Source of the DNA: Otatea glauca
Taxonomy: Eukaryota > Streptophyta > Magnoliopsida > Poales > Poaceae
Direction: 5' to 3'
Assembly: GCA_036346275.1 (NCBI GenBank)
Contig: CM070728.1
Location: 24,452,723 to 24,516,722 of the forward strand
DNA length: 64,000 bases
The notes below the pieces were generated by a model. That model had not been told where the DNA came from and made no database searches. It worked only from the letters and a program-made list of their open reading frames with translations. A program made the translations under genes and the position numbers. Position 1 is the first letter of the stretch; every line of letters begins with the position of its first letter. Of this stretch, positions 33,554 to 44,952 are shown piece by piece.

Positions 33554-35417
33554 TGTAACATCCCAATTTTTAGCCTAAAATAATATTTTAATGTTACTTA
33601 TTCATTTTCTAAATTTTTGGGATTTTTTTGGATTTATTCATTAATTTTGAATGTGGCCTATTATGAAAATTATTTAAATAATGGGAAAGTTTAAATAATT
33701 CTTTTCCAAAAATATTTTATTTGAGTTCCAATTGTCTTAATGTATTTTTAAGAATTTTTTTAATATTTTTACTATTTTTAATGAGTTATTCTAATTTTGT
33801 AAATATATTAAATCAAAAAGGTATTCCTAAAAACTACCTACAATGTTGGGCTCGGCCCAGTATAGTCCGACCCAAAACCATTGCTTGGCCTGTGTTCTAG
33901 AAACCCTAGATCGCAAGGCGTTCATTTTCAATCGTGTGGTCGGGATTTCGCCGCGTGGTTGCGTGTTGTGCACCATTGGATCTGAGTCACGTGGGCCGCC
34001 ACAATTGCGCCGTGTCACTACCGCCGTATTCATCTCGGACTCCGTCGCTGTATCACAACCAACCTCGATTTCTGCGCTCTACACGGAAGCCGAGGGCCCT
34101 ATTTATTGCTTTGACCCCTGTACTGTGTTCCACATCCCACGCCGCACCTTTTGTCTATTGCGCCATCGTCGGAGTTGTTGCAGGTTGTGCGTAATAGCTC
34201 GTCGAAGTTCACCGAGGAGCGCCGCCGTGGTTTTCGCAAGATTCCGCGCTGTCTAGCCTCGTCCGCAGCGTTTGAAACTAGATTCGTGGCCCTCACGTTG
34301 AGACACCCCAGATCCGCCTGTTAACATCACCGGGAAGCTGTCCAGACACTGTTGTTGAGGTCTTCATCTTCGTCTCTAGTGAGCATCATCGCCATGTTGC
34401 CGTTCCGCGCCGCTAACCTTCGTTTCTTTTCTTCGCCGTTCGATCTACAACGAGCGTCCTAGATCGTGCCACGTTGTCTCCATCTTCAGCCGTGCTCGCG
34501 ATCATTTGATCTGTCACAGGTAACCTGATGGATGACGCGTGTCGCCGTCAGGTCTAGTCGCATGTCAGCCATCTCTTAGTGCCGCGCGTGCATGCTGATG
34601 TCAGCGCTTGCATTAGTCGGTGCACAGTACAGCGCCGTGAGTCCAAGGTAGACCGAGCAAGATCGTGGACCGAATCCATGCGTCAGCATGTGATTGGCTC
34701 GGTTATGTGCTTACGCAATAAATCTGGTTTTTCAATATAAAAATAATTCGAGAAATTACAGATTTATTATTTTTCTGATTTTTCTTTTACGCAAATCTTT
34801 CGAGAGCCCGTTCTTCCTCATATAAGCTCCGATTGAAGCAATTCAAATTTCTAAAAAAATTTAAAATTGAGATATATTTGATGGTGAATTTTATTTTATT
34901 TTTAGAGTTTGTTTTCTCTTTAGCTTTGGTATTTATTGCAATTCTTTCTCGATTCACGTAGACGTTGAAGTGCTCGGAGCATCCGAAGGTGAACCATCGA
35001 CTCAAGAGCATGGTCCAGAGTAAAAAAAATACAAGGTAAGTTGTTGTTTGATCATGTTGAACCCAGTTTTACAAAAATTGCTATGTTGAATTATATTATG
35101 CATGATATTTTATACGTAGAACTGCTTTGAAAATAGTTTAGAATCTAGTTATTCAACCCAATTGGATTATGCGTACCTACCTTGGCCATGATTATTTGTC
35201 ACCATAGGATGGTTCATTACTAGTTGTTTACTGTTAGAGATCAACATGGGATGGTTAGATCGTACGTAGTTTTGCTTAGCCATGCCATGCCACGTATGAC
35301 ACATGTCTTTTGAAATATCAAAGTTAATCTTGACTAATGGAATATGGAACATGTTTATAGAATTAGTGTGTCATGTGTTGTCACATGATGATGCTGAGTT
35401 GTGGTAACACGTGTTGT
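33554..35417 (+). mobile_element. LTR-like sequence, probably Gypsy type, right side cut by CACTA
   Basis: It starts TGTAACATCCCAATTTTTAG, the characteristic TGTAACxCCC opening of many grass Gypsy LTRs. An AT-rich block, a GC-rich leader-like block (AAACCCTAG...) and a segment near 34970-35040 (GGAGCATCCGAAGGTGAACC ... CAAGGTAAGTTG) follow, as in such LTRs. No matching second LTR or coding region is visible, so it could be a solo or truncated LTR. Confidence 0.45.
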
Positions 35418-37200
35418 CACTACTACAGGAATGTACATCACAATCGATTCTTTTTCGTCATCACAGTCGGTTTTGGTGATGATACAAAGTCATTAGACAG
35501 TGATGAGGAGGCGCTCTCACAGTCGTTTTTCGCCAAATTGTGATAAATTATCATCACAATTGGTTCTAAGCAAGAACCGATTATGATTAGGCCCTTATGC
35601 GCGTTACGGTACCAAATTATCGTAAACATTGTTCTCAACGTACACGACATCAATATAATGACGAACATCTAATTCCTTCTAGTACAGTAATTCCCAAAAT
35701 ATCAACCTCTTCTTCCAAACGGTCCTGCGACGAACAGATTTACGACTCTTTCCATACTGAACATCGATATCCTCTACACGTGAATATACTTGCCTTCCAC
35801 TCATAGGCTGTGGGGCCGAACGAACTTCTCTCTTCCCATCAAATTTGTCATCCATCTTACGGTATCGATGACTTCGAGGTATAAACCTACGGTGACCCAT
35901 GTACACAGTTTTCTTAGAATTCGACAGCCACAAGCTCTCAATCTCCTCTTCACAACCCTTCGTACTGTAGCCCACTAAATTACCAAGGGCAGGAAAATCA
36001 TTTATGGTGCAAAATATCATCATCCATAGGGTGAAGTGCTCTCTTTTGTATGCATCCCACACCGTGGCCCCCTCGTTCCACAATTTTACTAAATCCTCGA
36101 TCAGTGGTGCAAGGTACACAATAATATTATTTCTCGGCTGTTTAGGTCTCGAGATTAACAACGACATCATGATATACTTCCGCTTCATGCACAACCAAGG
36201 GAGGAGATTGTAAATACACAATAGAACTGGTCAAGTGTTGTGACGACTGCTCATATTACCAAACGGATTCATTCTATCTGTACTTAATCCAAATCTTATG
36301 TTCCTTGTCTCGGCACCAAACTCCTCATGTTTCCAATCAATGTTTCTCTATTGAGCCGAATCAGTGAGGTATCTCAGCTTGCCATCTTCCTTTCAAGATT
36401 TATAATACCAACGCAACAATTTTACTTCTTTGAGATTTGCAAATAAGCGCTCCAAACGGGGAATGATGGGCAAGTACCACAATACCTTGGCCGGTGCCCT
36501 TTAATAACCTCTTCACCGTTGTCGCCCTGGCTCTTACACTTCTCCTTTTGTTTGTACCGGGGTACACCACAAACTGGACAAACATGCAGTTCCTTATGCG
36601 CGTTACGGTACAAGATGCAATCATTTGCACATGCATGTATCATTTCTATTTCCATTCCCATGGGACATAGTAGCTTCTTTGTTTCATAAATACTTGTTGG
36701 CAACTCGTTTCCTTCCAGAAGCACATCCGATAGAAGAACCAAAAAGTGCATCGAAACTTGTATCTGTCCAACGGTGTTTTACCTTCAGTTCAAACAATGC
36801 AAAGACCAAACCTAACTTGGTGTATTCCACTTTGCAACCCGAGAATAACGGTTTGGTATCGTTTTCCATCAATCTTTTAAACTTTTTAAACTCTCTTTTT
36901 GTGTAATTTCCCTCCACATCCCATAACATTTGCCCTAAATTGTCCTCCTCAAACATATCACACTACAACTCGTCATCGGGTTCCACCATGTCTTCGTTGC
37001 ATACCATACAGGTACTACTTGTCTCTCCGTGATGGATCTAACACGTGTAATTCCTCATGAAGCCACGTCGAATCAAGTGGTCTTCAATTTGAGCTGAGTT
37101 GTTAAACCTCCTCAGATTTGTGCAATCAAAGCAAGGATAATATATGAAGTTTACACCCATCTTCACCATGTCTTCTTCTACAATTTTTTTAACTCCTTAA
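35418..37200 (-). mobile_element. CACTA (En/Spm) transposon, only one end recognised
   Basis: The terminus CACTACTACAGGAAT lies at 35418. Subterminal repeats of the type ATCACAGTCGGTTTT follow (35430-35580). The TNP2-type transposase remnant lies inward on the minus strand. I could not find the matching right terminus (ATTCCTGTAGTAGTG), so the right boundary given is only the limit of recognisable coding sequence. The element sits in, or directly after, the LTR-like sequence. Confidence 0.8.
35670..37200 (-). pseudogene. CACTA TNP2-like transposase remnant (Transposase_21 family)
   Basis: Read right to left: a transposase-associated N-terminal segment (MGVNFIYYPCFDCTN, EDHLIRRGFMKNYTC) at about 37170-37040. 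Next is the MFEEDNLGQMLWDVEGNYTK region, then KLLCPMGMEIEMIHACANDC and YRNAHKELHVCPVCGVPRYK at 36530-36700. Finally NLLPWLCMKRKYIMMSLLIS and the following block lie at 36221-35690. Stops and frame changes interrupt it (for example after FMKNYTC and near 36420). A second partial copy of the YRNAHK segment lies at about 35585-35610, next to the terminus. The C-terminal half of the usual ~700-900-residue protein is missing. Confidence 0.82.
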
Positions 37201-37646
37201 CACCCCTCTAAAATTCAGCACTCAAATAGCTTTTCTGATACATCTATTTTTCACAGTCCATCTACAATTAAACTACGCATAATAAATTAAGGAAAAACTA
37301 GAGCGGCAGCTAGCTAACTATTTCAAATATTGAGACATCATTTCATTACGTTTGCAAAATAGAAGATGGGTTCTAAGATATATAATTTTACTCCCGATAC
37401 ATTCTTTCCTAGTTAAGAGCTTCCAATTCCCTAGTTAGGAGACATGCATTTAAAACATCAACAATGATATCGAATTACCTAATGCAGTAGCTTGCAAATC
37501 TTTTAACTTCAATGAAACAAAATAAGGGTGTAGGCATTAACAAAGTTGACGAATTAAATTATCTTAAAGAAACGTCTATCTGTTCACCAACTAAGTACAT
37601 ACCAACGACGACTCCTAATCTCTAATTAGGTTAGGTCCTAATCCCA
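37201..37646. other. AT-rich spacer, possibly internal to the CACTA element
   Basis: No ORF, RNA or repeat that I can support. Confidence 0.35.
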
Positions 37647-37853
37647 TTCGAGGAAATGTGGTTCGGACAAGTTACTAAGCTGTTGTACAACTCCAGAGAA
37701 AATTTTGGCAGTACCTCCCACTGTTCTCCAGATACACGTCTCGATAACAGGTCAAGAGATGTGTGTATCCAGAGAACACCAGGGAGACACTGTCGAAACC
37801 TTCTCTGGAGTTGTACAACAGCTCAGAAACTTGCCGAACCACATTTCCTCGAA
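37647..37853. repeat. 207-bp near-perfect palindrome (foldback)
   Basis: The left arm begins TTCGAGGAAATGTGGTTCGG and the right arm ends CCTCGAA. Folding back, GCTGTTGTACAACTCCAGAG (37680-37699) pairs exactly, and the two arms of about 94 nt differ only at scattered positions and small gaps. The loop is about 15 nt (around 37743-37757). It has no coding sense. Confidence 0.93.
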
Positions 37854-37874
37854 CTGTCCAAAAAAACTGGACAA

Positions 37875-37935
37875 TTCGAGAGTGCTTGCCTATAAATATG
37901 CCATTTCAGCATATTTATAAACAAGCACCCTCGAA
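37875..37935. repeat. second hairpin beside the palindrome
   Basis: TTCGAGAGTGCTTGCCTATA...ATG (37875-37900) pairs with CATATTTATAAACAAGCACC...GAA (37910-37935). The arms are 26 nt with two or three mismatches and the loop is 9 nt. The shared TTCGAG ends tie it to the larger palindrome. Confidence 0.88.
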
Positions 37936-38221
37936 CGGAAGACGTAGGTTACGCAATCTAAACTCTAACATTCATCATATGACAGCAACAATAATTCCAG
38001 ATTAACACGAGAGTACTATAAAGATAATTAAATGAATGTGTGCTTGTCAAATAAAGGGTGTGAAATTTGATAGGATACACACAATTCGTGCAACCTGAAC
38101 TCTCTTTGTGACATATCGAAATTACCTACTGCAAAATTGATGGGGTTAAGGAATACTATTCATAATAGTATGCATTAATCAACAATTAATGCAAACATTA
38201 AGCTCAAGTCATAGTAAAGTC

Positions 38222-38554
38222 GGCACTACCACCACCCAGGGTCGGTAGTATAGCACCCTTGGCACTACCACTCCTGGTTGGCTGGTAGTGCTGCTGGCAC
38301 TGATCAGCCCTAAGAGACACCTCTCTGAAAAATAACTACCGCCACTGGAGGCCGGTAGTACCACACCCCTGGTACTACCGCTCTAAGATGGCCGGTAGTG
38401 TCGCCTGTATCTAACCCCAAAGAAAACACCTCTCTGTAAAAAATACTACTGCTACCAAGGCCGGTAGCTCCGCAGAGCCGACACTACCGCGATACCAGGT
38501 CGGTAGTGCCACCTGGCCGGCACTAGCGCTCCTACAAGGCCGATAGTGCCACCC
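38222..38554. repeat. array of GGCACTACC / GGCCGGTAGTG words in both orientations
   Basis: About ten short blocks alternate GCACTACCnC with GGCCGGTAGTG, its approximate reverse complement, at about 20-35-bp spacing. It resembles CACTA-type subterminal repeats but uses a different motif from those at 35.43-35.58 kb. Confidence 0.75.
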
Positions 38555-39180
38555 AACATAGACAGCACCTCAAAATGCTTCAAATTCCAAATTAATTTAA
38601 ATCAAACTCAAACTTGAGCACTACATGCTCAAACCAAGTCAATAACTCATCACTAACAAGGATAGACCTCCACATGGTCTTTCATACCTGAATACTGGAT
38701 CATTTAGTTCATGTTTAATCAATGTTAATATCAATTTATAGTGCATGTTCACATATATGACGTTGACGACAGCTTTGTGTACTTCATACCTTGCTAATCC
38801 TTTTATCTTTATGTTACCACCTAAACATATCAAACGATCACCTTATTGTTTATTAATTGTCTTATATCGTACGACGCGGCGTAGTGCGCATCCCACCCTA
38901 GTTATTGCTATAAGGGAATGATAGATACCACAGTCGATCCGCCACCTATATTATATATATATACTCAACTACCTATATAATAGCCTATTCTAAGCGCCAA
39001 CTAGTTTTGTAGTCCGATCGAGTCCACATGTGGCATTAATTAGCGCAACGGAACTCCCCTCAACCAGCTAATATGGGTATGGGCCAGGAACATAAATGGT
39101 TTTTCTAAAAGCCCATGTATTTATATGTTGAACCATAATTACGAAACTACGTCAATCGTAATTTTTGCTATGTAGTATTT
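38555..39180. other. spacer, nothing recognised
   Basis: AT-rich with a short TA run at 38950-38961. No gene or repeat boundary seen. Confidence 0.4.
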
Positions 39181-39349
39181 CCTGACCTGCAGATATAATG
39201 TACACCGGGTGTTTGATTTATCAATTTATGTATATCACGTGTTTGACATTTTTCTACATATATTCATTTCATTTGACTGTATTTCACATCATTGTATCAA
39301 GTAGAATGCAAGGTTCTTATTCACCGCAATTTTCATATATCGTTGTAAA

Positions 39350-40650
39350 ACTATTTATTAAAGCAGTAATGTTGTTAGGACGAAATAGTAAAAGTAGAAA
39401 AGGTCGTTAACATAGGTTTCAGTACAATGTAGTAATCATAAGTATACAAGAAAATAATATGTTGTGCACGTAAGAGTAAAACTTGACGGATGATTTCGTC
39501 CTAATCACGTTCGACCGAATAAATGGATGTCAGTAAAAGGTAGTAAACATAATATATCACGCTAGTAATGTTGTGTGAACTCTATAGTAGAAGTAGAAGC
39601 GATCCTTAACATAGGTGTCAGTAAAATGTAGTAAACATAAATCTACTAGAAAGTAATATGTTTTGCATGCAATAGTAAAAGTTGACGCATGATTTCGTCC
39701 TAAGCACATTCGACTGAAGAAATGAATGTCAGTAAATGATAGTAAAACATGATACATCGTGATAGTAATGTTTGCATGAACTCCATAGTAACAATTTGAT
39801 CAGCGGTATTATATTATGGGAATAGGTTTATTGATATGTTGATAAAAAAACGAATTTGGAGATTGCTATAGTATTTTTTCTCGGCTCATGTCGTAGAAAG
39901 CATGTATATCACCATTCTGGGGTTTCAATCAATGGTAGTAAACTTAAGTTATTAAATAGTAATATTATACAATGGAAATAGTAAAATATATCAATCTATT
40001 TTTGTCCGTAACAAAGTAATTACAATTTCTTCATGTAGTAATCGTGTATAAATGAAATAGTAAATTTTCCAAATAATCTCATTTATTGTTGTGTTTGCAG
40101 TTTTATATAGGCGTGCTGATAGTGTATCATTTTTGTATATATCAAAATTACCGTCAGGTGGTCCCACCGATGAAAGTTGTTTGAGACACTAAACACAAGT
40201 TGTGCAGACAGTAATGGTTTATAGATGAATATAGTAATATCATAGTATACCGGTCAGTTGTAAAATTGTATTTTTTTTGTATATCTCCTTAGGCTCAATT
40301 TTTTCTAATGTTGTTTGGTAGTTTGAGGGTATTGTTATTTAACTATTTATTATCTATTTTTTGGAAGTAAAACTTATTGCACGCTTTTCGAGTAGTTGCC
40401 TTTTTATCGATATGCATTAATATCGTTTATGTGTCCTTTATATATTCTCTCTCTCTGGAGTCAAGTTGTTTCAGTATAAATGTAGTATAGTAAATATAGA
40501 TGATCGAGTTAGTAATATCGTATAGAATGAATAGTAAATTTGAACATTTAGAGCTAAGATGAAATATTTGATTGAAGGGTACATGTGTCATAGTAAACAC
40601 AAGTTGTACAACCAGTAATGTTATATTGACGATCATAGTAAGATCATAAT
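39350..40650 (+). repeat. left array of (T)AGTAAA/AGTAATGTT motifs
   Basis: I count more than twenty AGTAA words on the + strand. Around 39360-39790 they are organised in two copies of a roughly 200-bp unit (TTAACATAGGT...CAGTA..ATGTAGTAA; GATTTCGTCCTAA; CGACTGAA-like; ATAGTAATGTT...GAACTC). Spacing later becomes irregular. Confidence 0.8.
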
Positions 40651-40718
40651 AGACCTCTCATGTGCGAAATGTATTTGGAAATAATCTAATCGAATGGTTT
40701 TGGGAAGTTGCCAATCTA

Positions 40719-40841
40719 TCAAACAAAAATCACACAGAAACCAACGTGTCGAGCATAACGGCAATAGAAGTCGTATGCTTCATCCTCAATATCGAAACAT
40801 TGGCATAGTTGCGGAACCATGTAGTCTGGTACTTCTGCCCA
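40719..40841 (-). pseudogene. FAR1-type DNA-binding domain fragment
   Basis: The minus-strand frame from 40841 reads WAEVPDYMVPQL, then FDIEDEAYDFYCRYARHVGF, then a stop at 40719-40721. The second block is the start of the FAR1 zinc-binding domain of FAR1/FHY3 (FRS) proteins and their Mutator-like ancestors, with the F-x-S/I-E-D-E-A-Y-x-F-Y-x-x-Y-A pattern. The CXnC...H part of the domain is absent, so this is truncated. Immediately upstream on the minus strand is a GT...AG interval (about 40842-40962). It is preceded by an open S/T/P-rich frame to 41193, but the phases do not join cleanly. Confidence 0.7.
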
Positions 40842-41269
40842 CCTAATATGGTAACAATGATAAATACATATAGTAAAAGTTTGCCATGATAGTCGTAAAT
40901 TTTATCATGAATGCACAAAAATCATTACGCACACGATGGAAATAACTTACGTGAATGTATGACCGTTCAGTTGTCGGAGTACCCGAATTGGTCGTACATA
41001 CCGATGGTGGTGGAGTTAGTATCGACGTGCGCAAAAGAGGATAACGGATAGTTGTTGGACTTGCAGCTAGAGGTATTGCACTTTCTACTCCTATGGTCGA
41101 TTGCATCGAAGGACTTCGATCCATCCTTTTGCCAACCTTTTGGTTGCCAATCTCAAGAATTACTAGACCTAACTGACCAACTGAGTTGTACACCCCTGCC
41201 TAGTGTGTGTATATATATAAATATAATTTTACTATCTTATGCACCATCGAAGGCAATTTAGGATTATAA

Positions 41270-42270
41270 CGTTCATTTTTTTTCATTTTACCATCTATTT
41301 CATATAAGTTTACTATATATTGCACATACATTTACTATCTTCTTAGAATTACCAAATGTATTTGGGTATGGACATAACACTGTCATGTCAGTAAGTGTCC
41401 GAAAGATAACGAGCATTTATTACGATGATTACGAGTTTCAAAAAATAAGAGATTTATTTCTCTTTCATGGGATGCGCATTAGGTTACAATACTGCTAGTA
41501 TTTATGTATACAATTTTACTAGCTAATGCAGATACGAAGTTGAATTACGATAAATAAAACTATGTTTTCCTATCTATCAGACGAAATTTTACTTGTTGTT
41601 ACTAGACGTACTTTGGGTGAATACATATCACTGTCAAGAGAGTAAGCGTCCGGAAGTTAATGAGCATTTATTACGGTAATTACAAGTTTAAAAAAATAAG
41701 GGATTTATTTCTCTCTCATGGGATTCGTATTGGGCCATACGGTGCTACTTGTATTTCTGTATATAATTTTACTAGCTGATGCAACTACGAAGGGAATTTC
41801 TATATATTACGGAACACAAAACTACATTTTACTATCTATCAAACTATATTTTTCTTGCTGTTACTAGATGTACTTTGGGTGAGTACATATTATTGTTGGG
41901 AGAGTAAACGTCCGGTAGACAAGGAGCATTTATTATCAGCGATTATGAGTTTCACAAAATACGGGATTTATTTATCTATTATGGGATGCATATTAGGCCT
42001 TACGTTTCTGCTCGTATTTCTGTATAAAATTTTACTAGCTGATGCATATACGAAGCGGAATTTCGGTAAATTACGATTCATAAAACTATGTTTTACTATC
42101 TATCACACGATATTAATTTTACTTGCTGTTACTATCCTAGCATGATCGGAATTCATACTATCAATTACACATTCATTTACTATCATCAGCATAACGTTTT
42201 ACTTTTGGATAGCTATTAGAAGTAAGTTATATACATCTTTTACTATCGATCTCAGCTCACATGCATTAAA
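41270..42270 (-). repeat. right array of TTTACTA motifs in ~250-260-bp tandem units
   Basis: The + strand now shows TTTACTATC/TTTTACTAGC, the reverse complement of the left-array motif. Three long units share TTTGGGTGAATACATATC, GAGCATTTATTA, GGGATTTATTTCTCTCTCAT, TTTTACTAGCTGATGCA and ACGAAG. They start near 41359, 41609 and 41872. The open frame at 41855-42145 on + is a by-product of the repeat. Confidence 0.85.
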
Positions 42271-42279
42271 CGTCAGTAG

Positions 42280-44950
42280 TTGATGGTTTTCATAGGTTAT
42301 TGTATATGCAGCGACGCATTAATTACTAATCCGGGTTAATTCATTAGGAAAATTTACTGTCGGTATTGATGTTATAGGCCGTGGCTTGTTTTTGACAGTA
42401 CCCTTCTGCCTTGCTTTTGCATCACGCGGGGTTACGAATAGCGCCAGGTCGTATCCTGAGCGTCCTTTTGCGACCGGCCACTCTCGTGAGTACGTTCGAC
42501 TGCTGCATAAATGCTGGCTTAATTAACTTCACCGCCGACAACGTCTGCTCCGAGAAGATTGTCTGAAATTACCAAGAATTTAAGATCGAGCGACGTAGCT
42601 AGCTAGGCCGTGGATACGGCTGGTTGCATTCACTCCGCAAAGGCAACCCACACCATTAATATAATTCCACGGGACGGCCGCGCGCCTCCATTAAACACGA
42701 GAGATCGATGGAGATACAGCCGGGCAGGGCAGGGCAGGCAGGATATATACATCTAGATCACGTACGATATTCTTGCTGCCGCGCGCGCTTTTGCAGTGTG
42801 CGCACGGGTCTACGGCGAGCGGCAGGTCATTCACCTGGGAATTAAAAGTGCACTGCCACGAGACATTCCGCTGCACTCTTTCCTCGGCGGTCGATCGTCA
42901 CGCTTAACGGCCATTCTGCAGTTCATCTCCTCTTTCCTGCATTGACTCCTCCAGTTCTCCGGCCGGCATCTTCCCCTACGATCGATCGCGAGGACGACGA
43001 GCGCCAGCCTACTGCGGATTCCATACGCTTCACCCAGTTGAGCACTTTGCCGGCGGCCGGGTTATCTCGCCGCGTACGTGGTACATGCATGCACCTTGCC
43101 ACCTACCGACGCCGTCGGACAATCTCTCGACGAACTCCTCCATATAAAGATGGCATCAACCATCAAGAGTCCGTCGAAGACTGTACGTATCGTTGACAAA
43201 AGTACGTACCACGTAGCAGCTTAGCCGGGTGTACGTACTCATCACCGGGAATCCGGCGCCTAATCTGAACGAGAGGCAGAACCATGCAGATCGATGGCCA
43301 GATACGCGCGGCTGATATCAGATATCGAGTACGTCGTATAGCAGTGCTACAGACGTGCCGGCGATCGTATCATGCATGCATGAAATGATCCGCGCGCCGC
43401 CCGCGGCCGTTCGTCGATCGGCCGGAGGAGCGCCGGCCGTCTTTGGGGTCTGAGTCGAGTCGATCCGCATGATAAAACGTTGAACATAAAATTCTTGTTT
43501 CTTTTTCTTTGGCAAAGGGTAGCCAACATTTCACTTTGAGAACACGGTAACATTAGAAATTTAATTAGAACCAAGAGTGGTGTCATTCTTCACTAAAGTT
43601 TCTTGATAAAACCAACAAATGATGCAGATAAAGGTTTTTATTTACATTGATCATCACGTACGAATAATGAGCTAGTAGTATATTTTTTCTACGATTATAA
43701 GAAAAGCGTAGCATATGCTTAGAAAGATAGAGACCGGGGATATTTTTTGTGACTTCACAAAATTCCTACTGACACACTGGCGTGTGTGTAAAGATGACAT
43801 TAATAGAATTTAAATCCTATTGGGTGGAGTTATGCACCCACAAGTCTACAACTCCACCATACGACATCTCAATAAGGTACCAGTAGTTTTTAACGTGGTA
43901 CATATACGAAGCTAGCCTGGAGTTTCAAATCTTTGTGTGGATAAATTGCACCAACGTAGGAAGGGTTTCTATTAGTTATGTCCTTACGAAAGACTAATAT
44001 CTGCGTGTTACATCTAATATATCTCTATCCGATTGCGACAAGATAGTTTGTAGTATTCTTTAAGAATCTTAATTTTTACATAAAGATATCGGCAGACTAC
44101 CAGGTGTCCTCCGCAAAACCATGTAAGAGCAAGTACGATCGATATCAACTTATCATCCAATCCCTCTCTGATTACGACAAGATTAACCCATGCGCAGCCT
44201 CCTAAACAAGCATCCCTCGTCTCAACCTCACGCGGCTCTAACACAAAACCTAACCCCTCCACCCTAGGCAAAATTAATGACCAAAGATTTTCATTCCTAA
44301 AAAGCTATTTATCGGAAACCATTTAATCGATTTAGTTGTGAATTATGCGATGATCATTACCTTCAAATAATAGGGATGCAATAATGATCAGCCGTTAATA
44401 TCATAATTCGAGCTTAGCTGAAGCGCTGTGCAGCTAATAGCCTCGTTATTTTTGACGTTTTACTTTAGGGTGGATTCATTTTGGTTTCCTATATCTAAAA
44501 TACATGCTATATCTTCAAAAAAAAAAATCTTGACTAGAACAGATAAAAATGATCAAGAAGCATGTGGAAGATCCATGAACATTCTGTCTGGGTTGTAGAC
44601 TTGTACGTAGACCACACGTCTATTTTTCTTCTGTCGACCCTTAAAAGTTGTATACATACAAGATTAAACAGACTAGTATACTATGTTTTTTCATGCTTTG
44701 TCGAAAACGTTGTTATACACGATACCAAGAGAATTATACGGTACACACAAAAGACAAAACCAAACAAACGTAACATAGCCACATGATTCAGGTGACCTTC
44801 AATAAAAGGAGAGAGCGACCTATCTATATATTTCCCCTCTCAGAAAAAGACCAGTGTATTATCATATCATTTTTCTTGCAGTTGGCAAATCAAATCAAAT
44901 ATATAAGAAACGGAACAGGAAAGAAAATGCAACCACAGCTTTGAGAAATT
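42280..44950. other. intergenic stretch without a gene
   Basis: Mixed composition. GC-rich patches at 42420-43200 carry short ORFs on both strands without recognisable domains. The remainder is AT-rich. Confidence 0.4.
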
Positions 44951-44952
44951 TT

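Noticed and set aside
33843..34256. 137-codon + strand frame in the LTR-like region
   Set aside because: It lacks domains and codon bias, sits inside sequence resembling a Gypsy LTR, and alternative frames are equally open.
38200..38900. Right terminus of the CACTA element
   Set aside because: No CTGTAGTAGTG-like sequence occurs. GGTAGTG words here are internal to a different repeat array.
38880..42360. Helitron
   Set aside because: I found no 5' TC/3' CTRR with a terminal hairpin and A-T target, and no Rep/helicase coding. The mirrored AGTAA arrays argue for a terminal-inverted-repeat type instead.
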